Notes: generated by a model not told the origin, from the letters alone. A stretch of DNA of 38,128 nt from Streptosporangiaceae bacterium (GCA_025934635.1 JAICWX010000054.1:1-38128); one strand, 5' to 3'. Shown: positions 14,169 through 22,253, counted from the stretch's first letter. Program-made: numbers and translations.

Positions 14169-15481
14169 CCAGCACCAGCATCAGGCGGGCCGCCCAGTCC
14201 GGCATCGTGTTGCCCGCTGGGCCGCCAGCCGGGCTGATCGACGCGGACCGGTGGCCCGACGTCGCCGTGGCGGCGGGCTCACCCGTCCGCGCGGCCGTGG
14301 CGCGCGCCGTGTTCACCAGCGCGGTGGGCCGCCTGCCGCTGCGCGTCAGGCTGCCCAGCGGCCAGGTCACCGGCGGCGGGGGAGCGGGCGACCCGGTGAT
14401 GGTCCTGCACCGGCCGCGCGAGTTCTTCCGCCGGTTCGGCGCCTCCGGCCTGATCGGGTTCGGCGAGGCCTACCTGGCCGGCGACTGGGACTGCGCCGGC
14501 CCCGACCTGACCGCCCTGCTCACCGTCCTGGCCGAACACGCCGCCGAGCTCGTCCCGCCCTGGCTGCAGCGGCTGCGCCGGCTGGCGGTGCGCCGTCAGC
14601 CGCACGACGATCTGCAGACCGTCGCGGGCGCGCGGCGCAACATCGGCCGTCACTATGACCTCTCCAACGACCTGTTCGCGCTGTTCCTCGACGAGACCAT
14701 GACCTACTCCGCGGCCGTCTTCACCGATCCCGATGACATCCCGGCGATGGACCAGAACACCGCGGCCCGGTTTCTCGCCGAGGCGCAGCGCCGCAAGATC
14801 GACCGGCTGCTCGACCGGGCCGGGGTGGGCGGCGGCTGCCGGGTGCTCGAGATCGGCACCGGCTGGGGTGAGCTGGCCATCCGGGCGGCCCGCCGGGGCG
14901 CGACCGTGCACACCGTCACGATCTCCCGCGAGCAGGCCGAGCTCGCGACCAGGCGGATCGCCCGAGCCGGGCTGGCCGGCCAGGTCCGGGTGGAGCTGTG
15001 CGACTACCGCGACATCGAGGGCCAGTTCGACGCGATCTGCTCGGTCGAGATGATCGAGGCCGTCGGCGAGCCGTACTGGGACGCCTTTTTCTCGGCCCTG
15101 GACCAGCACCTGGCCCCGGGCGGCCGGGTCGGCCTGCAGGCGATCACGATGGCGCACGACCGGATGCTGGCCACCCGGCACACCTACACCTGGATCCAGA
15201 AGTACATCTTCCCCGGCGGGCTGCTCCCGTCGGTCACCGCGATCGGCGACAGCCTGTCCCGCACCCGGCTGCGGATCGTCTCCCGCGAGGACCTCGGCGC
15301 CCACTACGCGGAGACGCTGCGGCTCTGGCGGGAGCGGTTCGGCGCGCACGCCGGCGAGGTGGGCCGCCTCGGCTTCGACGAGGTGTTCCGCCGGCTGTGG
15401 AACTTCTACCTGAGCTACACCGAAGCGGGCTTCCGGGCCGGCTACATCGACGTCAGCCAGCTCACCCTGGCCCGGATATGA
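14165..15481 (+). CDS. ufaA1: SAM-dependent fatty-acyl methyltransferase, UfaA1/cyclopropane-synthase family
   Basis: A 438-residue member of the cyclopropane-fatty-acid-synthase family. It aligns closely by eye with M. tuberculosis UfaA1 (Rv0447c): LHRPREFF, GLIGFGEAYLAGDW, YDLSNDLFALFLDETMTYS (164-182), SAM motif I VLEIGTGWGE (227-236), EMIEAVGE (295-302), HTYTWIQKYIFPGGLLPS and the end TEAGFRAGYIDV. UfaA1-type enzymes methylate the double bond of phospholipid acyl chains; in M. tuberculosis this was linked to tuberculostearic acid. GTG 14165 overlaps the DUF1365 stop, with AGGAGGGGG before it. It is the third gene of the operon. Product (methyl, methylene or furan precursor) cannot be told from sequence. 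Confidence 0.93.
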   Translation: MTSTSIRRAAQSGIVLPAGPPAGLIDADRWPDVAVAAGSPVRAAVARAVFTSAVGRLPLRVRLPSGQVTGGGGAGDPVMVLHRPREFFRRFGASGLIGFGEAYLAGDWDCAGPDLTALLTVLAEHAAELVPPWLQRLRRLAVRRQPHDDLQTVAGARRNIGRHYDLSNDLFALFLDETMTYSAAVFTDPDDIPAMDQNTAARFLAEAQRRKIDRLLDRAGVGGGCRVLEIGTGWGELAIRAARRGATVHTVTISREQAELATRRIARAGLAGQVRVELCDYRDIEGQFDAICSVEMIEAVGEPYWDAFFSALDQHLAPGGRVGLQAITMAHDRMLATRHTYTWIQKYIFPGGLLPSVTAIGDSLSRTRLRIVSREDLGAHYAETLRLWRERFGAHAGEVGRLGFDEVFRRLWNFYLSYTEAGFRAGYIDVSQLTLARI

Positions 15482-16767
15482 GCGCCGCCCGCCTCACCGG
15501 GGCCAAGGCGGCCAAGCCGGCCAAGCCGGCTCCCGCCGAACCCGCCGCCCAGGTCATCGCCGCGCTCCTCAAGACCCAGGCCGGCCTGGACCTCCCGGTC
15601 CGCCTGCGCGCCTGGGACGGCAGCGAGGCCGGCCCCGAGGGCACCCCGGTCCTGGTGGCCAGGAACCCCCGGGCGCTGCGCCGCATCCTGTGGCGCCCGG
15701 GCGAGCTCGGCCTGGCCCGCGCCTACATCAGCGGCGACCTCGACGTCGAGGGCGACCTCACCGACGGCCTGCGCCGGTTCCTGGCCGCCCGCCCCGCCCG
15801 CCCTGCCCGCCTGGCCCGCCTGGCCGGCCTGGCCGCGTACGCTCCCGCCGCCCTCGCCGCCCTCAGAGCCGCCGCCCAGCTCAACCTGCTCGGCCCGCCT
15901 CCCGAGCCACCACAATGCGAGCTCCGCGTCCGCGGCCGTCTGCACAGCCGGGCCCGCGACCAGGCCGTGATCGCCGGCCACTACGACCTGCCCGCCGCCT
16001 TCTACCAGCTCATTCTCGACCCCAGCATGGCCTACTCCTGCGCGTTCTGGGACGGGCAGAAGGACCTCGCCGGAGCCCAGAAGGCCAAGCTCGACCTGAT
16101 CATGGGCAAGCTCGCCCTCGAGCCCGGCCAGCGCCTGCTCGACGTCGGCTGCGGCTGGGGATCCCTGACCCTGCACGCGGCCAAGGCCCGGGTCCAGGCG
16201 ACCGGCATCACTCTGTCCCGCGAGCAGGGCGGCTACGTCCGCCAGCGCGCCCGCGGCCTGGGCCTGACCGACCGGGCCGGCGTCCGGATCCAGGACTACC
16301 GCGACCCCGTCGACGAGACCTACGACGCGGCCGCCTCGGTCGAGATGGGCGAGCACGTCGGCGACGCCCAGTACCCCCGGTTCTGCGCCACCCTCTACCG
16401 CAGGCTCAAGCCAGGCGGCCGCCTGCTCATCCAGCAGATGTCGCGGAACGGCAAAGCCCCCGGCGGCGGCCCGTTCATCGAGTCCTACATCACCCCCGAC
16501 ATGGACATGCGCCCGGTCGGTGACACCATCAAGCTGATCGAGCAGGCCGGCTTCGAGATCACCGGGGTCCAGGCCCTGCGCGAGCACTACGTCCGCACCA
16601 TCCGCGCCTGGGCCGAGAACTTCGAGCGCAACCTGCCCGCCATCAAAGACCTCCTGTCGAAAGAACAGATCCGCGTCTGGCGCCTCTACCTCGCGGGCGG
16701 CGCGCTCGCCTTCGAAGAGGGACGGATGGGCGTCGACCAGATCCTGGCCACCAGGCCCGCACGGTGA
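15478..16767 (+). CDS. Second cyclopropane-fatty-acyl-phospholipid synthase-type methyltransferase
   Basis: A 429-residue paralogue of the gene before it, with which it overlaps by ATGA. It has an Ala/Lys/Pro-rich start, then GELGLARAYISGDLDV (about 75-90), HYDLPAAFYQLILDPSMAYSCAFW (about 168-191), SAM motif I LLDVGCGWGS (220-229), EMGEHVG, and the end FEEGRMGVDQIL typical of Cfa. An Ala/Arg/Pro/Leu-rich segment (about 103-135) is encoded by near-repeats. The two paralogues are clearly divergent, so they probably act on different chains or give different products. The DNA after its stop holds a DUF1295 remnant. Confidence 0.92.
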   Translation: MSAARLTGAKAAKPAKPAPAEPAAQVIAALLKTQAGLDLPVRLRAWDGSEAGPEGTPVLVARNPRALRRILWRPGELGLARAYISGDLDVEGDLTDGLRRFLAARPARPARLARLAGLAAYAPAALAALRAAAQLNLLGPPPEPPQCELRVRGRLHSRARDQAVIAGHYDLPAAFYQLILDPSMAYSCAFWDGQKDLAGAQKAKLDLIMGKLALEPGQRLLDVGCGWGSLTLHAAKARVQATGITLSREQGGYVRQRARGLGLTDRAGVRIQDYRDPVDETYDAAASVEMGEHVGDAQYPRFCATLYRRLKPGGRLLIQQMSRNGKAPGGGPFIESYITPDMDMRPVGDTIKLIEQAGFEITGVQALREHYVRTIRAWAENFERNLPAIKDLLSKEQIRVWRLYLAGGALAFEEGRMGVDQILATRPAR

Positions 16768-16770
16768 CGG

Positions 16771-16953
16771 GGCTGGCGCAACCACGGCAAGCCCGAAGAC
16801 CCCCGCTACCAGGACATGCTGGCCAACGCCAAAGGCAGCCATCTTGACCCGCGGCACCGGCGCCAGCATGACCGACCGCCGGATGAAGGCCGCCCGCCCC
16901 GCCTGCGCCGACTACATCGAACGGACCAGCGGCTTCTTCCCGCTCCCCCCTAA
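16771..16953 (+). pseudogene. Remnant of a DUF1295 / steroid-reductase-like gene
   Basis: Two in-frame pieces survive. 16771 onward reads GWRNHGKPEDPRYQDMLANAKG, matching the middle of DUF1295 proteins. In a different frame, from about 16843, the DNA reads LTRGTGASMTDRRMKAARP then ADYIERTSGFFPLPPK, matching their C-terminus. The N-terminal part is missing and the segment between the pieces is deleted with a frame change. The position, directly after the UfaA1-type genes, is where M. tuberculosis has the DUF1295 gene Rv0446c. Assignment rests on remembered family sequences. Confidence 0.65.
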
Positions 16954-17894
16954 ACGGAGACCGCGTGCCGCAGGCCCAGCCCAGCCGGGAAGGGGCTGAG
17001 GTAGGTCTGCTCGGCCAGCCACGGGAAGTCCCCGCCGCTCGCGTAGTGCGCGAGCAGCGCCACCGGCACGCTCAGCGGTTCCTCCCCGCGCCGGAAAGCC
17101 TCGATCCGGCCCAGCAGATCGGCCCGCCGCGGCCGGTCAAGCTCGCGCCCGATCCGGCTGTACGCGTGCTGCAGCGCGTTGGCATTGCGCCCCGCCGTAG
17201 CCGGCCGGGCCAGGGCGGCGAGGAACAGGTCCTGATACGCCAAAGAGGCGACCGAACGGGGTGCCGTCCCCGCCCCCGCCACCACCCTTCCCGCCATCCG
17301 GTACCGGGCCGGGTCGTGCGCCATCAGCTGCAGCTTGTGCCGCGCGTGGAAGCTCACCAGGTCGCCCGCGCCCCAGTCGCTGGCCAGCAGTGCCCGCAGC
17401 CGCCCGGCGGCGAAGACCCGCTCCACGAACGCCTCGCGCAGCCCCGGGTCGTTCAGCCGCCCCTCGTCCTCGGTCGCCAGCAGCGGGAACGCGCTCAGCA
17501 CGCGGGCGGCGTAGAGCCCCCGCCCGCTGTGGTCGCCCGCCGTCCCGTCCGCGGCGTACTTCGGGAGGGCCCGGATCCCGCAGCTGGGCGACTTGGCCTT
17601 GAACACGTACCCGTCGATATCCGGCGCGGGCCCTCTCCCCGGCAGGGGCAGCCCCGCCATCGCCGCCGTGTGGTCGGCGGTGCCGTCCCGGTTGACCAGG
17701 CGGCCGTCCGCGGTCAGCCGGATCGGCTCGCGCGGCGTGCCCAGCCCGATCTCGACCTCCGGGCAGTACGGCACCCAGTCCACGTGCGGGCCGAGGTCGT
17801 CGGTCAGGAACCGGTACCGCTTGTGCCCGCCGTTGAACCGGACCTCCTCGCCCAGCAGGCAGCTCGAGGTGCCGATCCGGGGCCGCTCCGTCAT
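16950..17894 (-). CDS. DUF523-DUF1722 fusion protein (YbgA/TudS-like)
   Basis: A 314-residue two-domain protein. Residues 1-about 150 are DUF523, with three cysteines expected to hold an iron-sulphur cluster: C12 in SSCLLGEEVRFNGGHK, C44 in PYCPEVEIGLGTPR and C105 in KSPSCGI. DUF523 includes TudS, a thiouracil desulphurase. Residues about 185-300 are DUF1722 (FHARHKLQLMAHDP, NALQHAYSRIGREL). In E. coli the related ybgA lies next to the photolyase gene phrB; here it is divergent from photolyase with 46 bp between starts. AGGGTGG precedes the ATG. Its 3-prime end overlaps the DUF1295 remnant. A role in handling light-damaged or thiolated nucleobases is inference. Confidence 0.9.
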   Translation of the reverse strand: MTERPRIGTSSCLLGEEVRFNGGHKRYRFLTDDLGPHVDWVPYCPEVEIGLGTPREPIRLTADGRLVNRDGTADHTAAMAGLPLPGRGPAPDIDGYVFKAKSPSCGIRALPKYAADGTAGDHSGRGLYAARVLSAFPLLATEDEGRLNDPGLREAFVERVFAAGRLRALLASDWGAGDLVSFHARHKLQLMAHDPARYRMAGRVVAGAGTAPRSVASLAYQDLFLAALARPATAGRNANALQHAYSRIGRELDRPRRADLLGRIEAFRRGEEPLSVPVALLAHYASGGDFPWLAEQTYLSPFPAGLGLRHAVSV

Positions 17895-17907
17895 GTTTCC
17901 ACCCTAA

Positions 17908-17921
17908 GCTGCGTGCGCAGC
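17908..17921. promoter_or_regulatory. Palindrome between divergent DUF523 and photolyase genes
   Basis: GCTGCG-TG-CGCAGC is a perfect 6-2-6 dyad in the 46-bp interval between the two start codons, well placed for a regulator acting on both. No known regulator site is recognised. Confidence 0.4.
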
Positions 17922-17940
17922 GTAACCGCGAAGGAGCTAG

Positions 17941-19245
17941 ATGGATACCGCGATCGTGCTCTTCACCCGTGACCTCCGGCTGCACGACAACCCGGCCCTG
18001 CACCAGGCCCGCACCCGGGCCCGGCAGGTGGTGCCGCTGTTCGTGGCCGACCCGGCCCTCGACGCCAGCAAGCGCAGCCCCAACCGGGCCCGCTTCCTGG
18101 CCGGGTCCCTGGCCGGCCTGCGCGCGGCCCTGCGCGAGCGCGGCGCCGACCTGATCCTGCGGGAGGGCGATACGGTCGCGGAGGTGATCCGGCTGGCCGC
18201 CGAGGTGCAGGCGGAAGCGGTCTACCTGGCCGACGACGTGTCGCACTTCGCCACCGCCCGCCGCCGTCGGCTCGAGCACGAGTGCCAGCAGCACCGGCTC
18301 GGCCTCGCCTTCACTCCCGGCCTGACCGTGGTGCCGCCGGGCGACCTCACCCCGGGCGGCGGCGGCCACTACCGCGTCTTCACCCCGTACTGGCGGGCCT
18401 GGCGCGCGGCCACCTGGCGCTCGCACTGCCCGGTACCGCCGCACCTCGAGATGCCCGCGGTGGACCAGGTCGGCCGCCTGCCCGCTCCCGGCGGCAACAC
18501 CTCGCCCGGCCTGGCCGCCGGCGGGGAGAAGGAAGGCCGCCAGCGGTTCGTCAGCTGGCGGCAGCGGCTGCTGGCCGGTTACGACGAGAAACACGACGAC
18601 CTGGCCGGCGACCAGACCTCGCGCCTGTCCGCCTACCTGCGCTTCGGCTGCGTCTCGCCGCTGGCGGTGGCCATCGGCGCGGTGGACCGGCCCGGCGGCG
18701 AGGCGTTCGCCCGCCAGCTCGCCTGGCGGGACTTCTACCATCAGGTGACCGCGGCGTTCCCCGACATGGCGAGGAGGAACTACCGCCCCGGCGCGGCCTG
18801 GCATCAGGACCAGCACGCGCTGGACGCCTGGCAGGCGGGCCAGACCGGGATCCCCGTCGTGGACGCCGGAATGCGCCAGCTGGCGGCCGAGGGCTTCATG
18901 CACAACCGGGCCCGCATGATCACCGCCTCGTTCCTCACCCGCAACCTCGGCATCGACTGGCGGCACGGCTACCAGCATTTCGACTACTTCCTGGCCGACG
19001 GCGACGTGGCCAGCAACGCGGGCAACTGGCAGTGGGTGGCCGGCACCGGCAACAACACCCGGCCCAACCGGGTGATGAACCCGCTGCGCCAGGCCCAGCG
19101 CTTCGACAAGGCGGGCGGGTACGTCCGCCGTTACGTGCCCGAGCTGGCCGGCCTGTCCGGGTCCGCGATCCAGACCCCCTGGACGCTGCCGCCCGCGCAG
19201 CGCGAGCACCTCGGCTACCCGGGCCCCATCGTGGAGCTCAGCTAG
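17941..19245 (+). CDS. phr: Deoxyribodipyrimidine photolyase (class I)
   Basis: A 434-residue blue-light DNA repair enzyme that splits cyclobutane pyrimidine dimers with reduced FAD. The N-terminal alpha/beta antenna domain starts IVLFTRDLRLHDNPAL. The C-terminal helical FAD domain has SAYLRFGCVSPLAV, ARQLAWRDFYHQV, TGIPVVDAGMRQL, HNRARMITASFL and DVASNAGNWQWVAGTGNNTRPNRVMNP, the class I photolyase core. AAGGAG precedes the ATG. It is divergent from the DUF523-DUF1722 gene. Photolyase genes are frequent targets of LitR/CarH and of singlet-oxygen sigma factors, which suits this neighbourhood; no SigK-type promoter was found in front of it. Confidence 0.95.
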   Translation: MDTAIVLFTRDLRLHDNPALHQARTRARQVVPLFVADPALDASKRSPNRARFLAGSLAGLRAALRERGADLILREGDTVAEVIRLAAEVQAEAVYLADDVSHFATARRRRLEHECQQHRLGLAFTPGLTVVPPGDLTPGGGGHYRVFTPYWRAWRAATWRSHCPVPPHLEMPAVDQVGRLPAPGGNTSPGLAAGGEKEGRQRFVSWRQRLLAGYDEKHDDLAGDQTSRLSAYLRFGCVSPLAVAIGAVDRPGGEAFARQLAWRDFYHQVTAAFPDMARRNYRPGAAWHQDQHALDAWQAGQTGIPVVDAGMRQLAAEGFMHNRARMITASFLTRNLGIDWRHGYQHFDYFLADGDVASNAGNWQWVAGTGNNTRPNRVMNPLRQAQRFDKAGGYVRRYVPELAGLSGSAIQTPWTLPPAQREHLGYPGPIVELS

Positions 19246-19280
19246 CCGAGGCGCTCACGCCAGTTCTTAAGACACGGGGC

Positions 19281-19919
19281 CTAGCTCTTGGACGCCGGCG
19301 GCATCAGCACGGTGTCGATGATGTAGATCGTCGCGTTGGCCGTCTGCACGTTCCCGCAGACCACGTTGGCCTTGTTGACGGTGTAGGTGCTGCCCGCCAG
19401 GGCCGGCGTGACCATGCCGCCCTGCAGCGTCTTGAGCCCCATGCCCGCGGCCAGGTCGCCGGGGGTCTGGCGGCCGCTGGCCACGTGGTAGGTGAGGATC
19501 TGGGTCAGTTCCTTCTTGTTCGCCAGCACCTTGTCCAGGGTGGCCTTGGGCAGCTTGGCGAACGCCGCGTTGTCCGGCGCGAATACGGTGATGTTGGCCG
19601 CCGAGTTGAGGGTGTCCACCAGGCCGGCCTTCTTGACCGCGGTGACCAGCGTGGACAGCACCGGGTTGGCGGAGGCGGCGGTGGCCACCGGCGCGGTGGC
19701 CATGCCGGTGAAGCTGCCCGCCCCGGTCTTCGGCACCGACGAGCAGCCCGGCCCGAAGTCCTTCCCGGTGGTCATCGCCGAGGACGACTCCATCGGCGAG
19801 GACGATGCCTTGGCCGAGGAGGCGGGGGCCGCCGTCGACGACGAGGACGAGCCGCACGCGGCGGTGGCCAGGCCGAGGCCGGCGACGAGGCCGGTAGCGG
19901 CGATAAGACGAACCTTCAT
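19281..19919 (-). CDS. Fasciclin-domain lipoprotein (MPT70/MPT83-like)
   Basis: A 212-residue exported protein. The signal peptide ends in a lipobox with Cys about residue 22 (LATAAC), followed by a Ser/Ala-rich tether. One FAS1 domain spans about residues 75-208: NITVFAPDNAAFAKLP, then LTYHVASGR, and the closing TIYIIDTVLMPP. In M. tuberculosis the fasciclin proteins MPT70 and MPT83 are the best-known SigK targets, so its place beside sigK is meaningful. AAGGAG precedes ATG 19919. It lies downstream of the molybdopterin oxidoreductase in the same direction, with about 70 bp between that may carry its own promoter. Confidence 0.93.
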   Translation of the reverse strand: MKVRLIAATGLVAGLGLATAACGSSSSSTAAPASSAKASSSPMESSSAMTTGKDFGPGCSSVPKTGAGSFTGMATAPVATAASANPVLSTLVTAVKKAGLVDTLNSAANITVFAPDNAAFAKLPKATLDKVLANKKELTQILTYHVASGRQTPGDLAAGMGLKTLQGGMVTPALAGSTYTVNKANVVCGNVQTANATIYIIDTVLMPPASKS

Positions 19920-19952
19920 GATGATCTCCTTGGATGGATTTGTAATCACTTG

Positions 19953-19980
19953 CTACGGGCTGATGACATCCCGCGGATGC
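19953..19980 (-). promoter_or_regulatory. Weak SigK-like promoter candidate for the fasciclin gene
   Basis: On the minus strand GCATCC (19980-19975), 16 bp, then CCGTAG (19958-19953), about 34 bp upstream of the start. It shares 5 of 6 and 4 of 6 positions with the recalled mycobacterial SigK elements, clearly weaker than the other three sites. Confidence 0.35.
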
Positions 19981-19990
19981 GGTGCCGTCG

Positions 19991-21559
19991 TCACGTGACG
20001 GTCACCACGGTGGAGTCCCAGCCGCTCGCGCCGTTGGGAACGGGTCCGGCGCGCCGCGACGTCTGGGTCGCGCCGGTCTTGTCGGTGGCCCGCACGCGCA
20101 ACTGGTGCAGGCCGGGGGCGGCGTCCCAGTCCCAGCGCCACTGCCGCCAGGTGTCGATGCCGCCGGCGGCGGCCAGCGTGGTCTGGTGCCAGGGTCCGTT
20201 GTCGGCGCTGACCTCGACCGCGGCGATGCCCTTGTGCGGCGCCCAGGCCACCCCGGCCGCGGTCACCTGACCGGCCTTGACCTGGGCCAGCGGCTTGGGC
20301 ACGTCGATCCGGGACTCGGTCTTGATCGGCGCCCGGTCGGTGTAGCCGCGCTGCGTCCAGTAGGCCTGCCGCCGCGCGAACGTGGTCAGGGTCAGCCTGG
20401 TAACCCACTTGGTCGCGGACACGTAGCCGTACAGCCCGGGGACGATCATGCGGGCCGGGAAGCCGTGCGCGACCGGCAGCGGCTGCCCGTTCATCCCCAC
20501 CGCCAGCAGCGCGTTCTGCCCGCCAGGAGGGGGGCCGTCCATGATCGTGGCGACCGGGGTCGAGATGGTCATCCCGTCGGCGGCCGAGGACAGCACCTGG
20601 TCGGCGCCGGCCCGCACCCCGGCCCGGCGCAGCAGTCCGGCCAGCGGGACCCCGAGCCAGCGGGCGTTGCCGTTGTAGGTGCCGCCGACCTCGTTCGACA
20701 CGCAGACCAGGGTGATGTCGGCCTCGGTCAGCGGCATCCGGAGCAGCTCGGCGAAGCTGATCTCCAGCTCGCGGTCGACCATCCCGTCGATCGTCAGCGT
20801 CCAGTCCCGCGGCGACAGCTGCGGCAGCACCAGGTCGGTGTCCACCCGGTAGAAGCTGGCGTTCGGCGTCACGAACGGCGTCAGCCCCGGTATCCGCAGG
20901 TCCGCCCCGGCCGGCACCGGTGCGGCCCGGAGGGCGGGAGCGGGCAGCCCAACCTGCCCGGGCGCAGCCCCCCCGCGCCCCAGCAGCAGGCTCCCCAGCC
21001 CGCCCGCCCCCGCGGCTACTACCGCCGTTCCGGCCCCCGCGACCAGCAGGCGGCGGCGGTCCATCCCGGTGGGCGCGTCCTCTGCGCCGGTGAGCGCGTC
21101 CTCTACCCGACCAGACGCTTTCCACACCATCTGTATCGCACGTACCAGCAGCAACAAGGCCATCGCGGCTACCACGGCCCCGGTCAGGGTGGGCACCACG
21201 TCGAGCGGCGCCATCCCCGGCAGGCTGGTTACGGCGACCACGCCGACCGCGGCGAACACCGCCAGCCCGGCCAGCCCGAAGGGCGCCCGCCGCAGCGCCA
21301 GCAGCCCGATGACCGCCGCGAACCCGGCCAGCAGCACCAGGATCCCGGTGACCAGGGCCAGCTTGTCGTGCGTCCCGAAGTGCGTGATCGCGAACTCCTT
21401 GACCGGCACGGGCGTCAGGTTGATGGCGGCCTCGCCGACCGCCACCACCGGCGCCCCGCGCGCCCCGGTGACCGCCGCGGTGAGCTCGGCCACGCCCAGC
21501 GCCACCCCGCCGGCCAGCAGGCCGGCCAGGGCGGCAACGGCCTCCCGTGTCTTGTTCAT
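19991..21559 (-). CDS. Membrane-anchored molybdopterin-dependent oxidoreductase
   Basis: A 522-residue protein. Residues about 5-155 contain four hydrophobic helices. A basic MDRRRLLVAGAGTAVVAAGAGG segment (about 165-190) then leads into a sulphite-oxidase-type Mo-cofactor domain on the outer face. TLVCVSNEVGGTYNGNARWLGV (about 290-311) holds the likely Mo-ligand cysteine. The C-terminal dimer domain is Ig-like (VEVSADNGPWH, WRQWRWDWD). ATG 21559 is preferred because the predicted -10 element (GCGAAT) ends at 21567, which implies a leaderless mRNA; ATG 21568 overlaps that element. It is divergent from sigK and shares its control region. The substrate is unknown. Confidence 0.88.
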   Translation of the reverse strand: MNKTREAVAALAGLLAGGVALGVAELTAAVTGARGAPVVAVGEAAINLTPVPVKEFAITHFGTHDKLALVTGILVLLAGFAAVIGLLALRRAPFGLAGLAVFAAVGVVAVTSLPGMAPLDVVPTLTGAVVAAMALLLLVRAIQMVWKASGRVEDALTGAEDAPTGMDRRRLLVAGAGTAVVAAGAGGLGSLLLGRGGAAPGQVGLPAPALRAAPVPAGADLRIPGLTPFVTPNASFYRVDTDLVLPQLSPRDWTLTIDGMVDRELEISFAELLRMPLTEADITLVCVSNEVGGTYNGNARWLGVPLAGLLRRAGVRAGADQVLSSAADGMTISTPVATIMDGPPPGGQNALLAVGMNGQPLPVAHGFPARMIVPGLYGYVSATKWVTRLTLTTFARRQAYWTQRGYTDRAPIKTESRIDVPKPLAQVKAGQVTAAGVAWAPHKGIAAVEVSADNGPWHQTTLAAAGGIDTWRQWRWDWDAAPGLHQLRVRATDKTGATQTSRRAGPVPNGASGWDSTVVTVT

Positions 21560-21566
21560 GGCCGCC

Positions 21567-21594
21567 ATTCGCACCTGTTCCCGTATCGGATTGG
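21567..21594 (-). promoter_or_regulatory. SigK-type promoter for the molybdopterin oxidoreductase
   Basis: On the minus strand CCAATCC (21594-21588), a 15-bp spacer, then GCGAAT (21572-21567). Spacing and elements equal those at 12070-12097. The predicted transcription start falls at or next to ATG 21559, giving a leaderless transcript. Confidence 0.7.
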
Positions 21595-21606
21595 TCCCGC
21601 CGCCAA

Positions 21607-21635
21607 CCAATCCACCTGCCCCTTTGTCTCGAATA
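21607..21635 (+). promoter_or_regulatory. SigK-type autoregulatory promoter of sigK
   Basis: CCAATCC (21607-21613), a 15-bp spacer, then TCGAAT-A (21629-21635). The predicted start of transcription coincides with ATG 21642, again leaderless. Together with the minus-strand -35 element this makes a perfect inverted repeat (GGATTGGT, 10 bp, ACCAATCC; 21588-21613). Confidence 0.72.
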
Positions 21636-21641
21636 GGGACC

Positions 21642-22253
21642 ATGAGCAGGCCAGTAGCACGTCACGTATGGCGGCCGGATCACGCCCCGGAACCAGCGCC
21701 GGATCCGGGCGCGGAGCCGGATCTCGCCGCCTTGCTGACCCGGGTGGCGCGCGGCGATCACCACGCGTTCGAGCTGGCGTACGGCGAACTGGCCGGACCG
21801 GTGTACGGGGTGGTGCGGCAGGTGCTGCGCGACCCGGCCCAGTCCGAGGAAGTCGCCCAGGAGGTCCTGCTCGAGATCTGGCGCACCGCCTCCCGGTTCG
21901 ACCCGGCCCGGGGCAGCGGGGCCGCCTGGGCGCTGACGATCGCGCACCGCCGCGCGGTCGACCGGGTCCGGACCGAGAACGCTTCCTCGCGCCGCGAGCA
22001 GAAGGCCGCCCCGGGCCTGATCGACGAGCAGGACGTGGCCGAAGTGGTGACGAACTCGCTGGAGCACCAGCGGGTGCGCCGCTGCCTGGACGGCCTGACC
22101 GAGCTGCAACGCGAGTCGATCAAGCTGGCCTATTACAACGGGTACAGCTACCCGGAGGTCGCGACGCTGCTCGGGGTGGCGCTCGGCACGGTGAAGACGA
22201 GAATCAGGGACGGAATGATCAGGATGCGCGATTGCGTGGAGGTGACGTGGTGA
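21642..22253 (+). CDS. sigK: ECF RNA polymerase sigma factor SigK
   Basis: A 203-residue ECF sigma factor. Region 2 spans about residues 30-100 (VYGVVRQVLRDPAQSEEVAQEVLLEIWRTAS, then WALTIAHRRAVDRVR). Region 4 spans about 145-198 (LTELQRESIKLAYYNGYSYPEVATLLGVALGTVKTRIRDGM). It agrees closely with remembered M. tuberculosis SigK, including AHRRAVDRVR, LAYYxGxxYxEV and the short C-terminus after RDCV. It is followed by its anti-sigma factor with a 4-bp overlap. Neighbouring fasciclin, oxidoreductase and UfaA1-type genes match the mycobacterial SigK locus, where the RskA-released factor controls MPT70/MPT83. AGGGA precedes the ATG, but a leaderless start is also predicted. Confidence 0.93.
   Translation: MSRPVARHVWRPDHAPEPAPDPGAEPDLAALLTRVARGDHHAFELAYGELAGPVYGVVRQVLRDPAQSEEVAQEVLLEIWRTASRFDPARGSGAAWALTIAHRRAVDRVRTENASSRREQKAAPGLIDEQDVAEVVTNSLEHQRVRRCLDGLTELQRESIKLAYYNGYSYPEVATLLGVALGTVKTRIRDGMIRMRDCVEVTW

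Noticed and set aside
17908..17940. SigK-type promoter for photolyase
   Set aside because: Neither CCAATCC nor NCGAAT is present at suitable spacing; only weak partial matches occur.
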